Shown here: piece after piece, positions 11,993 through 21,760 of the stretch
How the letters are laid out: the number at the start of each line of letters is the position of its first letter
Numbering within the stretch: the first letter of the stretch is position 1
Source: Lactobacillus laiwuensis
GTDB taxonomy: Bacteria; Bacillota; Bacilli; Lactobacillales; Lactobacillaceae
Length of the DNA: 64,000 nucleotides
Direction: 5' to 3'
Assembly (NCBI RefSeq): GCF_019972835.1
Contig: NZ_BPPB01000006.1
Coordinates: forward strand, 62,001 to 126,000
Made by a program: the position numbers and the translations under genes
Notes under the pieces: model-generated
The model's database searches: none
Told to the model about the DNA's origin: nothing
What the model saw: the letters and a program-made list of their open reading frames with translations, nothing else

Positions 11993-13345
11993 ATGGAAAA
12001 GAATCAAATAATTAAACTTGAAATTACCGACTTATCATATGAAGCTATGGGAGTAGCCCATTATGAAGGGATGACGGTATTTGTTAACAATGCCTTACCG
12101 GGAGAAACGGTAGAAGCCAAGATCTTAAAAGTAAAAAAGCACTTTGCTTTTGCTAAAATTGAGCAAATTATCAAGGAAAGCCCTGACCGGGTTAATATTA
12201 AGCTCAACCAGTGGGTTCAAACTGGCTTAGCTTCTTTAGCACACATCAAATACAATAAGCAGCTGGAGTTTAAACGTAATCAAGTAGTAAATTTACTGCA
12301 GAAAGCACATTTAGATGATGTAAAAGTAGGCGAGACTTTGCCTAGTCCAGAACAAACTGGCTACCGTAATAAGGCACAGGTGCCAGTGCGTGAAGTTAAA
12401 GGCCAGCTTGAAATTGGCTTTTTTAGAAAACACTCGCACGATTTGGTGCCTCTGACCAATTTCTTTACTACTGATCCTGAAATTGACCGCGTTTTAGTTG
12501 CTGTGCGTGACATTTTAAGACAATACCGTGTTCCAGCTTACGATGAAATTCATAATCAGGGTGAAGTCAGGTACTTGGACGCTCGCCGCAGTAAAGCGAC
12601 TGGTGAAATTATGGTCATCTTGGTTTGTTTGCACAAGGATTTTCCGCAACTACCTAAAGTAGCAGAGGCAATTAAACAAATCGATGGCGTAACTAGCCTT
12701 GTCTTGAACTATAACCCGAAGAAGACCAACGTTATCTTAGGTAAAGTTGATTACTTAATCTTTGGTAAACCACAAATTACGGATCAAATAGGTGATGTGA
12801 AGTTTAAGATTTCTCCTGAAAGTTTCTTTCAAATCAATTCACTGCAAACACCTCGCTTATATGATTTAGCCATTAAAAAGGCTGATTTAAAGGCGGACGA
12901 TATCGTGATTGATGCTTATTCTGGTATTGGAACTATTGGTTTAAGCGTTGCCAAACACGTTAAATCTGTTCGTGGAATTGAAAGCGTGTCTGACGCGGTG
13001 AAAGATGCTAATAATAATGCCAAACTAAACGGTATCAATAATGCAAAATATGTGACTGGTAAGGCAGAAGAAGTGCTGCCAAGATGGGCTGCTAAGGGAA
13101 TGAAAGCTGATGTTATCTTTGTCGACCCACCACGAAAAGGATTAACACCAGAATTTATTGAAGCAGCAGTAAAAACTAGTCCAAAGAAGATTGTTTATAT
13201 TTCATGTAATCCTGCAACCATGATTCGTGATTTGCAAGAATTTATGAATGAAGGCTACACCTTTAGTCGAATTGATCCTGTTGACATGTTTCCGCAAACA
13301 CCGCATGTAGAGGCGGTTACGGTACTGGAACGGACTAGGAAATAA
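11993..13345 (+). CDS. rlmD: 23S rRNA (uracil-5)-methyltransferase, RlmCD/RlmD (TrmA) family
   Basis: A 450-aa SAM-dependent m5U methyltransferase. Domains: N-terminal TRAM (about 1-60), central part, and a Rossmann MTase with DAYSGIGTIGL (SAM binding), VDPPRKG and the catalytic cysteine in YISCNPATM. Bacillus has one related enzyme, RlmCD, which makes two m5U sites in 23S rRNA. The iron-sulfur cysteines found between TRAM and MTase in E. coli RlmD are absent; the equivalent stretch reads QTGLASLAHIKY. A paralogue lies at 59440-60816. It is the last housekeeping gene before the defence island. Confidence 0.9.
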   Translation: MEKNQIIKLEITDLSYEAMGVAHYEGMTVFVNNALPGETVEAKILKVKKHFAFAKIEQIIKESPDRVNIKLNQWVQTGLASLAHIKYNKQLEFKRNQVVNLLQKAHLDDVKVGETLPSPEQTGYRNKAQVPVREVKGQLEIGFFRKHSHDLVPLTNFFTTDPEIDRVLVAVRDILRQYRVPAYDEIHNQGEVRYLDARRSKATGEIMVILVCLHKDFPQLPKVAEAIKQIDGVTSLVLNYNPKKTNVILGKVDYLIFGKPQITDQIGDVKFKISPESFFQINSLQTPRLYDLAIKKADLKADDIVIDAYSGIGTIGLSVAKHVKSVRGIESVSDAVKDANNNAKLNGINNAKYVTGKAEEVLPRWAAKGMKADVIFVDPPRKGLTPEFIEAAVKTSPKKIVYISCNPATMIRDLQEFMNEGYTFSRIDPVDMFPQTPHVEAVTVLERTRK

Positions 13346-13492
13346 GTACTAAATGCTTGTATAGTGGCATTTTAAATTAATATTGGAGCTATTTAAATTT
13401 ATAATTAAGTATCCAAGGTACTTTAGTACTATAAAAGTAAATTAAAATGTGTTATAAAATAATATAAGAATTATTAAAAGCCTAAAAAAGCA

Positions 13493-13508
13493 TATTATAA
13501 TTATAATA
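13493..13508. repeat. 16-bp perfect AT palindrome upstream of mod
   Basis: TATTATAA followed directly by its reverse complement, 60 nt before the mod start. It overlaps TATAAT-like sequences, so it could be part of the promoter or an operator. In such AT-rich DNA it may be chance. Confidence 0.35.
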
Positions 13509-13567
13509 AAATATAAGCATTAAGATATTTGCGAGACGAGTATAAACTTAAAGTAGGAGAGTAATCA

Positions 13568-15586
13568 ATGAAAACAGACAATGAAAAATACAATGAGGCT
13601 GTGCAGCCAAATACTGCTTTTCTAAATGAACTGAAGGAAAAACTGCCTGAGTTTTTTACAAAAGATGGGTCATTTGACCTTGATAAATTTAAAAGACAAT
13701 TAAAAAACAAGAACGTCAATGAACTTAGTGAAGGTTATCAACTAAATTTCATTGGTAAGGATTACGCTCGTCGCCAGGCTGGTGAAATGCCAAGTACTGT
13801 TATTGTGCCTGATGAAAAACAAAATCAAGGTGAAGGCAAGAACAGTAAGAACTTGTTCTTTACCGGTGATAATTTGGAAGTTTTACGCCATTTGCAAACA
13901 GCTTATACTAATAAAGTTGATGTAATTTATATTGATCCCCCATATAACACTGGTAGTGATGGCTTTGCCTATCAAGATTCTTTTGAATATAGTGATGATA
14001 AGTTAAAGAAAATGTTCGGTTTGAATGATGATGAAGTTGAAAGGCTTAAGAGTATTCAACTAAAAGCCAGTCACTCCGCTTGGTTAACTTTTATGTATCC
14101 TCGTTTAGTATTGGCAAAAAGATTATTGTCAAATAAAGGGATTATTTTCATTTCTATAGATGATAATGAACAAGCTAATCTTGTAGAGATATGTAATAAT
14201 ATTTTTAGTGAAAGCAATTATATTGGGTGTATTACCAGGGCAACTGGTACAACGACAGGACAAGACGCTAATAAATTAGGAAGTAGTTTAGACTATGTTT
14301 TATGTTTTTCTAAGTCAAACAAATTTAAACTTGGAGGTTTACCTTTAACTGATGAAGATTTAAAAAGATTTTCTGAAACTGATAGTAAAGGAAAGTATTC
14401 AGTATTGCAGCTTCGAAAGACTGGTAATGCTGATAGAAAAGAAGATAGGCCTAAAATGTTTTATCCTTTAATTGCTCCAGATAACAGTGAGGTTTATCCA
14501 TTTGGACCATCAGGTTATTTAAGTCGATGGAGAGTAGCAAAAAAAACGTATATTCAACTATTAAATGAGGGTATGATCGTTTGGAAGAAAAATAAAAACA
14601 AAAACTTTAAGTCTGGTGGATATAAGTCTAGTAGGTGGGTACCATATGTGAAATACTATGCTGAAGGAAGGACTAAGCAAGCTTCTAACTTGTTAGATGA
14701 TTTTAAAATTGTGCCAGGTAATAAAAAAGCATCACTTTATTTGAAAAAGTTATTTAAAAATCAAGTATTTACCAATCCTAAACCGATTGAATTAATCAAA
14801 ATTTTAGTTTCAATTAGTAATATAAGTAAAGATGGATTAGTACTTGATTTCTTTGCCGGCTCCTCTACCACTGCCGATGCTGTAATGCAACTTAATGCAG
14901 AAGATGGTGGACACCGCAGATTCATAATGGTTCAGCTTCCTGAAAAAACATATGAAACTAACGAGGATGGAACTCCTAAATTAGATAAAAAGGGGAATTA
15001 TATTCCAACTAAAGGCGGAAAAGGAGCTTATGATGCTGGCTTTAAATCTATTGATGCAATCTCACGTAAACGGATTCGCCTTGCTGCCAAAAAGATTAAA
15101 GAAGATAACGAATTAACTTTTCCTAAAGATTTTGATGGCAGTTTTAAACATTACCGAGTAGTTAAGCCGTCTAAGCTAACCCTTGAAAATATTGATAATT
15201 TTGATCCAAATAACATTAATTTGTTTACCAACATGGTTGAAGGGTTCTCTAGTAATAGCTTGAATATTCCTGGGAATACGTCAGGTGAGCAAACAATTCT
15301 TACGACTTGGTTAGCTAAGGATGGCTATCCTTTTGATGCAAAAGTTGACGAAGTTAAGTTTGATGACTACATAGCTCATAAGGTTGAAGATGATCGTCTT
15401 TACTTAATTAACGAAGGCTGGACTAGTAATGAGACAAAGAAACTATTGAACCAACTTGGTACTCACAAATTGAATGTTCAAAGTGTGGTTATTTTTGGCT
15501 ATTCATTTAATATTGCGGAATTGAGAGAGTTAGAAAATGGCTTGAAGCAGTTAGATAGTAAAGTTACTTTATTAAAGAGGTATTAA
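13568..15586 (+). CDS. mod: Type III restriction-modification methyltransferase (Mod)
   Basis: A 672-aa N6-adenine methyltransferase of the beta class: catalytic DPPYNTG (Asp123) comes before the SAM-binding DFFAGSSTTADAV (Asp427), with about 300 residues between them. Part of that span (roughly 200-400) should be the target recognition region and looks more AT-rich and less conserved. The N-terminal helix and C-terminal NFDPNNINLF region are standard for type III Mod. Mod recognises the asymmetric site for both modification and cleavage. GGAG precedes the ATG and res begins 3 nt after the stop, so they form one operon. Confidence 0.95.
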   Translation: MKTDNEKYNEAVQPNTAFLNELKEKLPEFFTKDGSFDLDKFKRQLKNKNVNELSEGYQLNFIGKDYARRQAGEMPSTVIVPDEKQNQGEGKNSKNLFFTGDNLEVLRHLQTAYTNKVDVIYIDPPYNTGSDGFAYQDSFEYSDDKLKKMFGLNDDEVERLKSIQLKASHSAWLTFMYPRLVLAKRLLSNKGIIFISIDDNEQANLVEICNNIFSESNYIGCITRATGTTTGQDANKLGSSLDYVLCFSKSNKFKLGGLPLTDEDLKRFSETDSKGKYSVLQLRKTGNADRKEDRPKMFYPLIAPDNSEVYPFGPSGYLSRWRVAKKTYIQLLNEGMIVWKKNKNKNFKSGGYKSSRWVPYVKYYAEGRTKQASNLLDDFKIVPGNKKASLYLKKLFKNQVFTNPKPIELIKILVSISNISKDGLVLDFFAGSSTTADAVMQLNAEDGGHRRFIMVQLPEKTYETNEDGTPKLDKKGNYIPTKGGKGAYDAGFKSIDAISRKRIRLAAKKIKEDNELTFPKDFDGSFKHYRVVKPSKLTLENIDNFDPNNINLFTNMVEGFSSNSLNIPGNTSGEQTILTTWLAKDGYPFDAKVDEVKFDDYIAHKVEDDRLYLINEGWTSNETKKLLNQLGTHKLNVQSVVIFGYSFNIAELRELENGLKQLDSKVTLLKRY

Positions 15587-15589
15587 TTT

Positions 15590-18580
15590 ATGAAGATTAG
15601 ACTTGAAACTTTGCAACACCAAACTGACGCTCTTTGTGCAATTAACAATGCATTTCCTGGTATGGATGCCATGAGCAATGATTCAAATGCTAATTATATT
15701 TATGCTAATCCATTAATTAAACATCGCTTTAGGGATGAAGCTAATATCGACATTAAAATGGAAACCGGAACAGGGAAGACCTATGTTTATACAAGAATGA
15801 TGTACGAATTTCATCAAAAGTATGGATTGTTTAAGTTCGTCATTGCCGTGCCAAGTCCGAGCATTAAAGAAGGAACACGAAACTTTATTAATAGTGATTA
15901 TGCTAAACAGCACTTCAGTGAGTTTTATGAAAACACTCGGATACAATTGAATGTAATTAATGCTGGTGATTTTAGTTCACGCTCAGGTAGGCGCAATTTT
16001 CCGGCTCAATTATCTGAATTTGTTGAAGCTACTAGGCAAAATGCTAATCAAATTGAAGTTCTTTTGGTAAATCAAGGAATGCTTCATTCCAGGTCAATGC
16101 ATCATGATGATTATGATCAAACTTTACTGGGCGGTGAAACTTCACCAATTAAGGCCATAGCCGCTACTAGACCTGTACTGATTATAGATGAACCTCAACG
16201 CTTTCCACGTGGCAAAAAGTTCTATGATGACATTAAAGAAATGGAGCCACAGCTAATTATTCGTTTTGGAGCTACTTTTCCAGAAAGTACTACGGGTCGT
16301 GGTAAAAATAAGATAATCAAAGTGGATTATTACCGTGGTAAACCCCAATTTAACCTTGATGCCATCGACAGTTTTAATCAGGGTCTAGTTAAGGGAATTG
16401 ACATTTATTTTCCTGACTTGCCTAAAGAACAGGCAAATAACCTATATAGAGTAAAGCAAGCTAAGGCAAGGGAATTAGTTCTTTCTAAAGGTAATAACGA
16501 ATATTCTCTTAAAGTTGGTGAAAAGTTAGCAGATGTTGACTCTGGATTTGAGGGTAATATTACTTATGATGGCGGGACTGACTGTGAATTATCAAATGGA
16601 TTGGCTCTATCTAAAGACATGAAGCTAATTCCAGGAACTTTTGCCGAAAATTACCAAGATGAAATCATCTCACAAGCTTTAGAGTGTCATTTTAAAGCAG
16701 AAGAGGAAAATTTTTTAAGACCAAATTCAGGTAATAATCCGCCAAAAATTAAGACTTTATCGTTATTTTTCATTGATAGCATTTCTAGTTTTCGTGGCGA
16801 AAATAATAAAAAAGGCTGGTTAGCCAAACATTTTGAGAAACTTTTAACGCAAAAATTAAAAAAAATGATGGATCGTTATGAAATGGCGATTGACGAACGC
16901 AAAAAAGATTATTACTCTTTCTTACAAGCAACTTTAAGAAGTTTGCAATCTGGACATCAAGATGTTTATGCTGGCTATTTTAGCGAAGATATAGGTAGTT
17001 CAAATGTAGACATTCAGGCAGAAGTTAAAGATATATTAAGTAATAAAGAGAAATTGTTGAGTTTTAAGGACAAAAATGGAAAGTGGATCACTAGGCGTTT
17101 TTTATTCTCTAAATGGACTTTACGTGAAGGTTGGGATAACCCAAATGTATTTACTATCGCAAAGCTGAGAACTTCTGGATCGGAAACTAGTAAGATTCAA
17201 GAAGTTGGTCGTGGTTTACGACTACCAGTAGATGAAACTGGTCATCGTTTAACTCAAGATGAATGGCAGAGCAGGCTTTCATTCTTGGTTGGTTATGATG
17301 AAAAAGATTTTGCTGAAAAATTAGTGGGTGAAATTAATGATGATTCGCCAGTCAGATTAAATCATAAAGAGCTTACGAAAGAAATGATAAATCTAATTGT
17401 GGAAGAAAGAAAAAAAACTGATCCCAAATTTAATAGTAATCAATTGCTTATTGATTTAGAGGCACATGACGTGATTGACCGATCAAACGAGTTTAACCAG
17501 CAGGTACAAATTGAAAATCAAAAAATGTCAGGTTATGAAGCTTTATGCTATTTCTACCCAGAGTTAGAACAGAGAACGCAGGTTACAAAAGGTAAAGTTC
17601 GAGATAAAAATTCTCAAGAAAGCACTGCAATTAAATTACGTAAGCAAAACTGGCAGCAACTTAGTGATCTTTGGCTACAGCTGTCTAGGCGGCAAATGAT
17701 TAAGTTTGATCCTTCAGTTAATCAAAATGCGGAAATTGTTGCACGAAATGTTTTTAACGATAGTGATAATAAGATTTTTGTCTTGGAACGACCACAAATG
17801 ATTCATCAAGAGATTCATCAAGAAATATCAAATGATAAAAATAATGCCTCAGTTAGTGAATCAAAGTCAGATTTTAAAAGAGAATACCTAACAATGAATT
17901 ATGGCAAGTTCCTCAAAATCTTAGCAAAGGAAACGGATTTACCAGTTAATTTACTTAATAATCTTATGATTAGTGCTATTAAGCGTTTAAAGGGTAATAC
18001 TAATTATATTAATGGGAAAACTTTATGCAATCTGATTAAGACTTTTAAAAATCAATTTAATGATCGTATTAAAACGTCTTATAGTTATGAACCTCTTGAT
18101 TTCTCTGCTTCGACATCAATCTATAATGCAAAGAAACATGAATTCGTTGACTCAATTCCAGCAAATGCTATTGGAGTTTATCAATCAAATTCTACTTCAG
18201 ATCCCTCTTATTTATATGATAGACCACCTTTACGTTATGACAGTGCAGATCCAGAGCTAAAAATTTTGCAACGTTCATATGGACCAAAAATTAGTGTCTT
18301 TGGCAAATTACCCAAGCAAGCTATTAAAATTCCGCGTTTTGATAACGGAACAACAACACCTGACTTTATTTTTAAAATTGAACATAGCAATAAAAAGCCA
18401 ACCTATTTGGTGATTGAAACTAAAGCTGAAAACAAGCGACTTGGTGATGAACAAATTCATATTATTCAGCAGAAGTATTTTGATCAATTAAAAGAAACAG
18501 GGGTTTATTATCAGATGGCAACTAGTGAGCAAGAAGTACATGATTTGATTAGTAAGCTGGAAAATGGGGAGCTAAACTAA
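15590..18580 (+). CDS. res: Type III restriction enzyme, helicase/nuclease subunit (Res)
   Basis: 996 aa, the full length for a Res subunit. Superfamily 2 helicase motifs: GTGKT (residues 60-64), DEPQRF in the DExx position (about 200), a motif III-like GATFPES, and C-terminal helicase motifs WDNPNVFTIAKL and QEVGRGLRLP. The final hundred residues carry a PD-(D/E)XK nuclease core: TPDFIF then YLVIETKAE. Together with Mod it tracks DNA after ATP hydrolysis and cuts near unmodified sites. No break is visible, so the pair looks functional. It is followed by three unusual genes on the same strand. Confidence 0.95.
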   Translation: MKIRLETLQHQTDALCAINNAFPGMDAMSNDSNANYIYANPLIKHRFRDEANIDIKMETGTGKTYVYTRMMYEFHQKYGLFKFVIAVPSPSIKEGTRNFINSDYAKQHFSEFYENTRIQLNVINAGDFSSRSGRRNFPAQLSEFVEATRQNANQIEVLLVNQGMLHSRSMHHDDYDQTLLGGETSPIKAIAATRPVLIIDEPQRFPRGKKFYDDIKEMEPQLIIRFGATFPESTTGRGKNKIIKVDYYRGKPQFNLDAIDSFNQGLVKGIDIYFPDLPKEQANNLYRVKQAKARELVLSKGNNEYSLKVGEKLADVDSGFEGNITYDGGTDCELSNGLALSKDMKLIPGTFAENYQDEIISQALECHFKAEEENFLRPNSGNNPPKIKTLSLFFIDSISSFRGENNKKGWLAKHFEKLLTQKLKKMMDRYEMAIDERKKDYYSFLQATLRSLQSGHQDVYAGYFSEDIGSSNVDIQAEVKDILSNKEKLLSFKDKNGKWITRRFLFSKWTLREGWDNPNVFTIAKLRTSGSETSKIQEVGRGLRLPVDETGHRLTQDEWQSRLSFLVGYDEKDFAEKLVGEINDDSPVRLNHKELTKEMINLIVEERKKTDPKFNSNQLLIDLEAHDVIDRSNEFNQQVQIENQKMSGYEALCYFYPELEQRTQVTKGKVRDKNSQESTAIKLRKQNWQQLSDLWLQLSRRQMIKFDPSVNQNAEIVARNVFNDSDNKIFVLERPQMIHQEIHQEISNDKNNASVSESKSDFKREYLTMNYGKFLKILAKETDLPVNLLNNLMISAIKRLKGNTNYINGKTLCNLIKTFKNQFNDRIKTSYSYEPLDFSASTSIYNAKKHEFVDSIPANAIGVYQSNSTSDPSYLYDRPPLRYDSADPELKILQRSYGPKISVFGKLPKQAIKIPRFDNGTTTPDFIFKIEHSNKKPTYLVIETKAENKRLGDEQIHIIQQKYFDQLKETGVYYQMATSEQEVHDLISKLENGELN

Positions 18581-18643
18581 GATAATATCATTAATTAAAC
18601 TAGCGAATGAAGGAAATTTGAAAAAACTGGTGCCAAACCAAAA

Positions 18644-19891
18644 TTGCCAATCAAGGTTGATGGTGTTAGTTCTGAAACCTTAAATGTTTATAAAATCCCA
18701 CTCGAATATCTGTATTATAATGATAAAAATGGACGGATAGCGACAGGAATATCGCAATATCAAGATGAATTAAATCCTGCTAATGATCAAGATGATCCTC
18801 AATATAATAATTTTGTAGCTAAATTGATTAAACAAGATAATTTAACTGCACTTAAAAGAACTGAGAAATCTATAGCTGCATCTGGACAACAAGTATACGG
18901 CTATGTATTAGATGATGGTCGTATTGTAGATGGTAACCGCCGCTTTACTGCTTTGCGTGATATTAAGCAATCAACAGGCAAAACAGTCTATTTTGAAGCC
19001 GTTGTTTTACCTTTTTCATATAACAAAAAAGCCGAACGAGTCAAAATTAAGAAACTAGAACTAGCTCTTCAGATGGGGGTTGAGGAACGGAAAGATTATG
19101 ATCCAGTTGATTTAGCTGTGGATATTTACCAAACTACTAGTGGTAATTGTCCTATAATGACTCAAGCTGATTACGCTGCCGATTCCCATATGCGTTTAAA
19201 TGAGGTTAAAAAGTACTATGATGGTGCTGTTTATATGCGAAAATTTCTTCAGTTTATTGGAGCACCAGAAAATGCCTATAATATAGTGAAAGAAAGCAAG
19301 GTTTGGTCTTTATTTTACGAAATGGGGAAATCACTTTCTAAGAATTTTGGAAACAGTCCGGATTCTCAAGTTCATAAAAATGAAACTATGAATTCATATT
19401 TTGGTGTGATACTTTATCAAATTCATGTTGGTGTTATTGGAAATACAGCTCGAACACATATTCGACAATATGGTAGAAATGTGGTTAACAACAGTGATAA
19501 TAATAGAAAATTTAATAATAGTATAACAAATATGGTTGATGATTTGTCTGATGCACTACAAAATAATGACATCAATACAACTTCCGATTTAATGCAAAGC
19601 TTGACGGATGAAGATAAAACAGTTGAAGCCATAGGTGATACTTTTGAGGCATACAAGCAGAATGCTCTTAATAGTGAGTCTGTAGATAAGTTTATTCGAA
19701 ACATAAAGCAAAATGTAAAGTCCTACCATGATTTGAATGAAAATAATGGCTTATTCGGAAATTTACGCTATAGCGAAGTAAGTGAAGGTCAACTGAAAAC
19801 TTTACAGAAATATATGCGTGATTTGAATCAGCTAAGTAAGGAGTTGTTCAATAAGTATGGAAATGAAATCAAACAGTCCAATAATCATTAA
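18644..19891 (+). CDS. ParB/Srx-fold-like protein with DGNRR motif, in type III RM operon
   Basis: 415 aa. The N-terminal part resembles ParB-like domains: IPLEYLYYNDKNGRI (about 17-32) and YVLDDGRIVDGNRRFTALRDI (about 86-106), where the DG-NRR segment corresponds to the nucleotide-binding ParB box. The rest (about 150-415) is helical and unrecognised, with a central segment likely to be extended. ParB-like proteins in defence loci can bind CTP/ATP or nick DNA; which applies here is unknown. The TTG at 18644 is the only start in this frame and lacks a ribosome site; AAGGA with an ATG/TTG start lies 30 nt upstream in another frame. The gene end overlaps the helicase by 35 nt. Confidence 0.7.
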   Translation: MPIKVDGVSSETLNVYKIPLEYLYYNDKNGRIATGISQYQDELNPANDQDDPQYNNFVAKLIKQDNLTALKRTEKSIAASGQQVYGYVLDDGRIVDGNRRFTALRDIKQSTGKTVYFEAVVLPFSYNKKAERVKIKKLELALQMGVEERKDYDPVDLAVDIYQTTSGNCPIMTQADYAADSHMRLNEVKKYYDGAVYMRKFLQFIGAPENAYNIVKESKVWSLFYEMGKSLSKNFGNSPDSQVHKNETMNSYFGVILYQIHVGVIGNTARTHIRQYGRNVVNNSDNNRKFNNSITNMVDDLSDALQNNDINTTSDLMQSLTDEDKTVEAIGDTFEAYKQNALNSESVDKFIRNIKQNVKSYHDLNENNGLFGNLRYSEVSEGQLKTLQKYMRDLNQLSKELFNKYGNEIKQSNNH

Positions 19892-21749
19892 GAATGAAAA
19901 CGGGTTATTTCAACTTTTAGATGATAAAGTCCGTACTTTGGAAACAAAAACTGCTAAGCGTGGGTTGGCTATCTTTTCTCCATATTTTGAAAATTTTGAA
20001 AAAAGAACTTTTAAAAGAGATTTAACATATGTACAGTTGTTGGAGTTAGTTAACAAGCTTAATCAACGTTTGAAAAGAAAAGGGCTACCTCAAATAAAGA
20101 CTAGCAAAAATTTTGATCATTTTGTGCAACAGCAGAAGTATTATATTAAAAAACAAAGTCATGCTGGTTTAACAATTAAAGATGGGGATCCTCGTTGGCA
20201 TGAAGAATTTGAAATATTCAAAACAATTGTTAGTCAAGAAATTACTCGGCCACTAAAAGTAGAACAAGAAAAAGCTAGTTTCTTTATGACTATCATGAAA
20301 CGTGCAGCAAACTTCTCAGTTCCTGGTGCTGGGAAAACAGCAATGATGTACGGAACCTTTGCTTTTTTATCTAGTCCAAAAGTAGATAAAATAGATAAAT
20401 TATTAGTTGTCTCACCTCTGAATGCTTTTGCGGCTTGGCGGACTGAATTTAAAGCTGTATTTGGTCCGAAGCGTCGATTACACTACTTAAATTTGCGAGA
20501 TAAAAAGTACAATAATAATTATGGTGCTATTACGCATGATTGGGTTCAAGCAAATGTAATCAATATCAATTATGAATCATTACAAAGCAAGCTCGATATT
20601 ATCAATGATTTGGTAGATTTGAAAACGATGTTGGTGTTTGATGAGGTCCATCGGATAAAAGCTATTGGAGGTCAACGCGCAAGGGCGGCTTTGAGTTTAA
20701 GTAACGTACCGTACTATCGTTACGTATTAACTGGGACACCAATTCCCAATGGCTTTAGAGATATTTACAATTTCTTGCATCTCATGTACGCCAATGAGTA
20801 CTCCTCATTTTTTTCCTGGGATTTGACAAAACTAAATGGTCTCGATTCTAAAGAGGTTAATCATAAATTATCGCCTTTCTTTTGGCGAACTAATAAAAAA
20901 GATTTGCATGTGCCCAAGCCAGATCCAGATATTATTGAACAAGTTGCACCCTCAAAGAATCAACTAATTTTGGCTCATGCTATCTATGAAAATGAAAATG
21001 GGACTTTAGCTACTTTCATTAGGTTGTTACAGGCATCGACTAATCCCGAATTGTTAAAAACAAAAATTAACTATAAAGAATTGGGACTGATTGATATAGA
21101 TTCTGGTGTCTGGAATAAACAAGAATTAAAAATTGAAAAAGAAAATATTAGCAGTGGAGAAACTTATAAAAAGTATGATCTAGCTAAAGTGAAATCGCCT
21201 AAATTCGAGATAGGAATTAATTTGATCAAAAAACTAGTCAGTCAAGGGAAAAAGGTACTTGTTTGGGGAATGTTTATTGGCACTATGCAGAAGATCACTG
21301 ATACACTCAATGGTATAGGTATCAAAACAATTTTGGTCTACGGTGCAACTCCTAAGCAGGATCGTGAAGGAATGATTGAAAATTTCCGAAGTGGTGATGT
21401 ACAAGTACTAGTTTCCAATCCTAATACTTTAGGTGAGTCTATTTCTTTGCATCAAACAGTTCATGATGCAGTTTATTTTGAATATAACTTCAATTTAACC
21501 TTCATGCTGCAATCAAGAGATCGTATTAATCGTTTAGGGCTACCAGCTGATCAATATACACGATATTATTATTTAATGACTAAAGGTGATGTTGCTCATA
21601 CAGGCTTCATTGATAATACAGTCTATAAAAAATTGAAGGATAAAGAAAAAATTATGCTTGATGCCATTGACGGTCAGTTATTAGTTCCTGAGTATACAGA
21701 CGACTATCTTCAAGAAGTAAAGGACATAGTAATTGGAAAATATAAGTAG
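19857..21749 (+). CDS. SNF2-type DEAD/DEAH helicase associated with the type III RM operon
   Basis: 630-aa superfamily 2 ATPase. The N-terminal 150 residues are a unique helical region; then Walker A PGAGKTA (156-162), VSPLNAFAAWRTEF (motif Ia), DEVHRIKA (262, motif II), LTGTPIPNG (III), and a C-terminal RecA lobe with GATPKQDREGMIENF, VSNPNTLGESISLH (V) and QSRDRINRLG (VI). The lobe structure and DxxHxxK/QSRDRxxRxG motifs fit SNF2-like translocases rather than strand-separating helicases. SNF2 proteins are parts of several defence systems (e.g. DISARM drmD), but none of the other partners here match those. AAGGAG lies 13 nt before the ATG; Met3 is an alternative start. Confidence 0.85.
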   Translation: MEMKSNSPIIIKNENGLFQLLDDKVRTLETKTAKRGLAIFSPYFENFEKRTFKRDLTYVQLLELVNKLNQRLKRKGLPQIKTSKNFDHFVQQQKYYIKKQSHAGLTIKDGDPRWHEEFEIFKTIVSQEITRPLKVEQEKASFFMTIMKRAANFSVPGAGKTAMMYGTFAFLSSPKVDKIDKLLVVSPLNAFAAWRTEFKAVFGPKRRLHYLNLRDKKYNNNYGAITHDWVQANVININYESLQSKLDIINDLVDLKTMLVFDEVHRIKAIGGQRARAALSLSNVPYYRYVLTGTPIPNGFRDIYNFLHLMYANEYSSFFSWDLTKLNGLDSKEVNHKLSPFFWRTNKKDLHVPKPDPDIIEQVAPSKNQLILAHAIYENENGTLATFIRLLQASTNPELLKTKINYKELGLIDIDSGVWNKQELKIEKENISSGETYKKYDLAKVKSPKFEIGINLIKKLVSQGKKVLVWGMFIGTMQKITDTLNGIGIKTILVYGATPKQDREGMIENFRSGDVQVLVSNPNTLGESISLHQTVHDAVYFEYNFNLTFMLQSRDRINRLGLPADQYTRYYYLMTKGDVAHTGFIDNTVYKKLKDKEKIMLDAIDGQLLVPEYTDDYLQEVKDIVIGKYK

Positions 21750-21760
21750 GGAGACATAAT

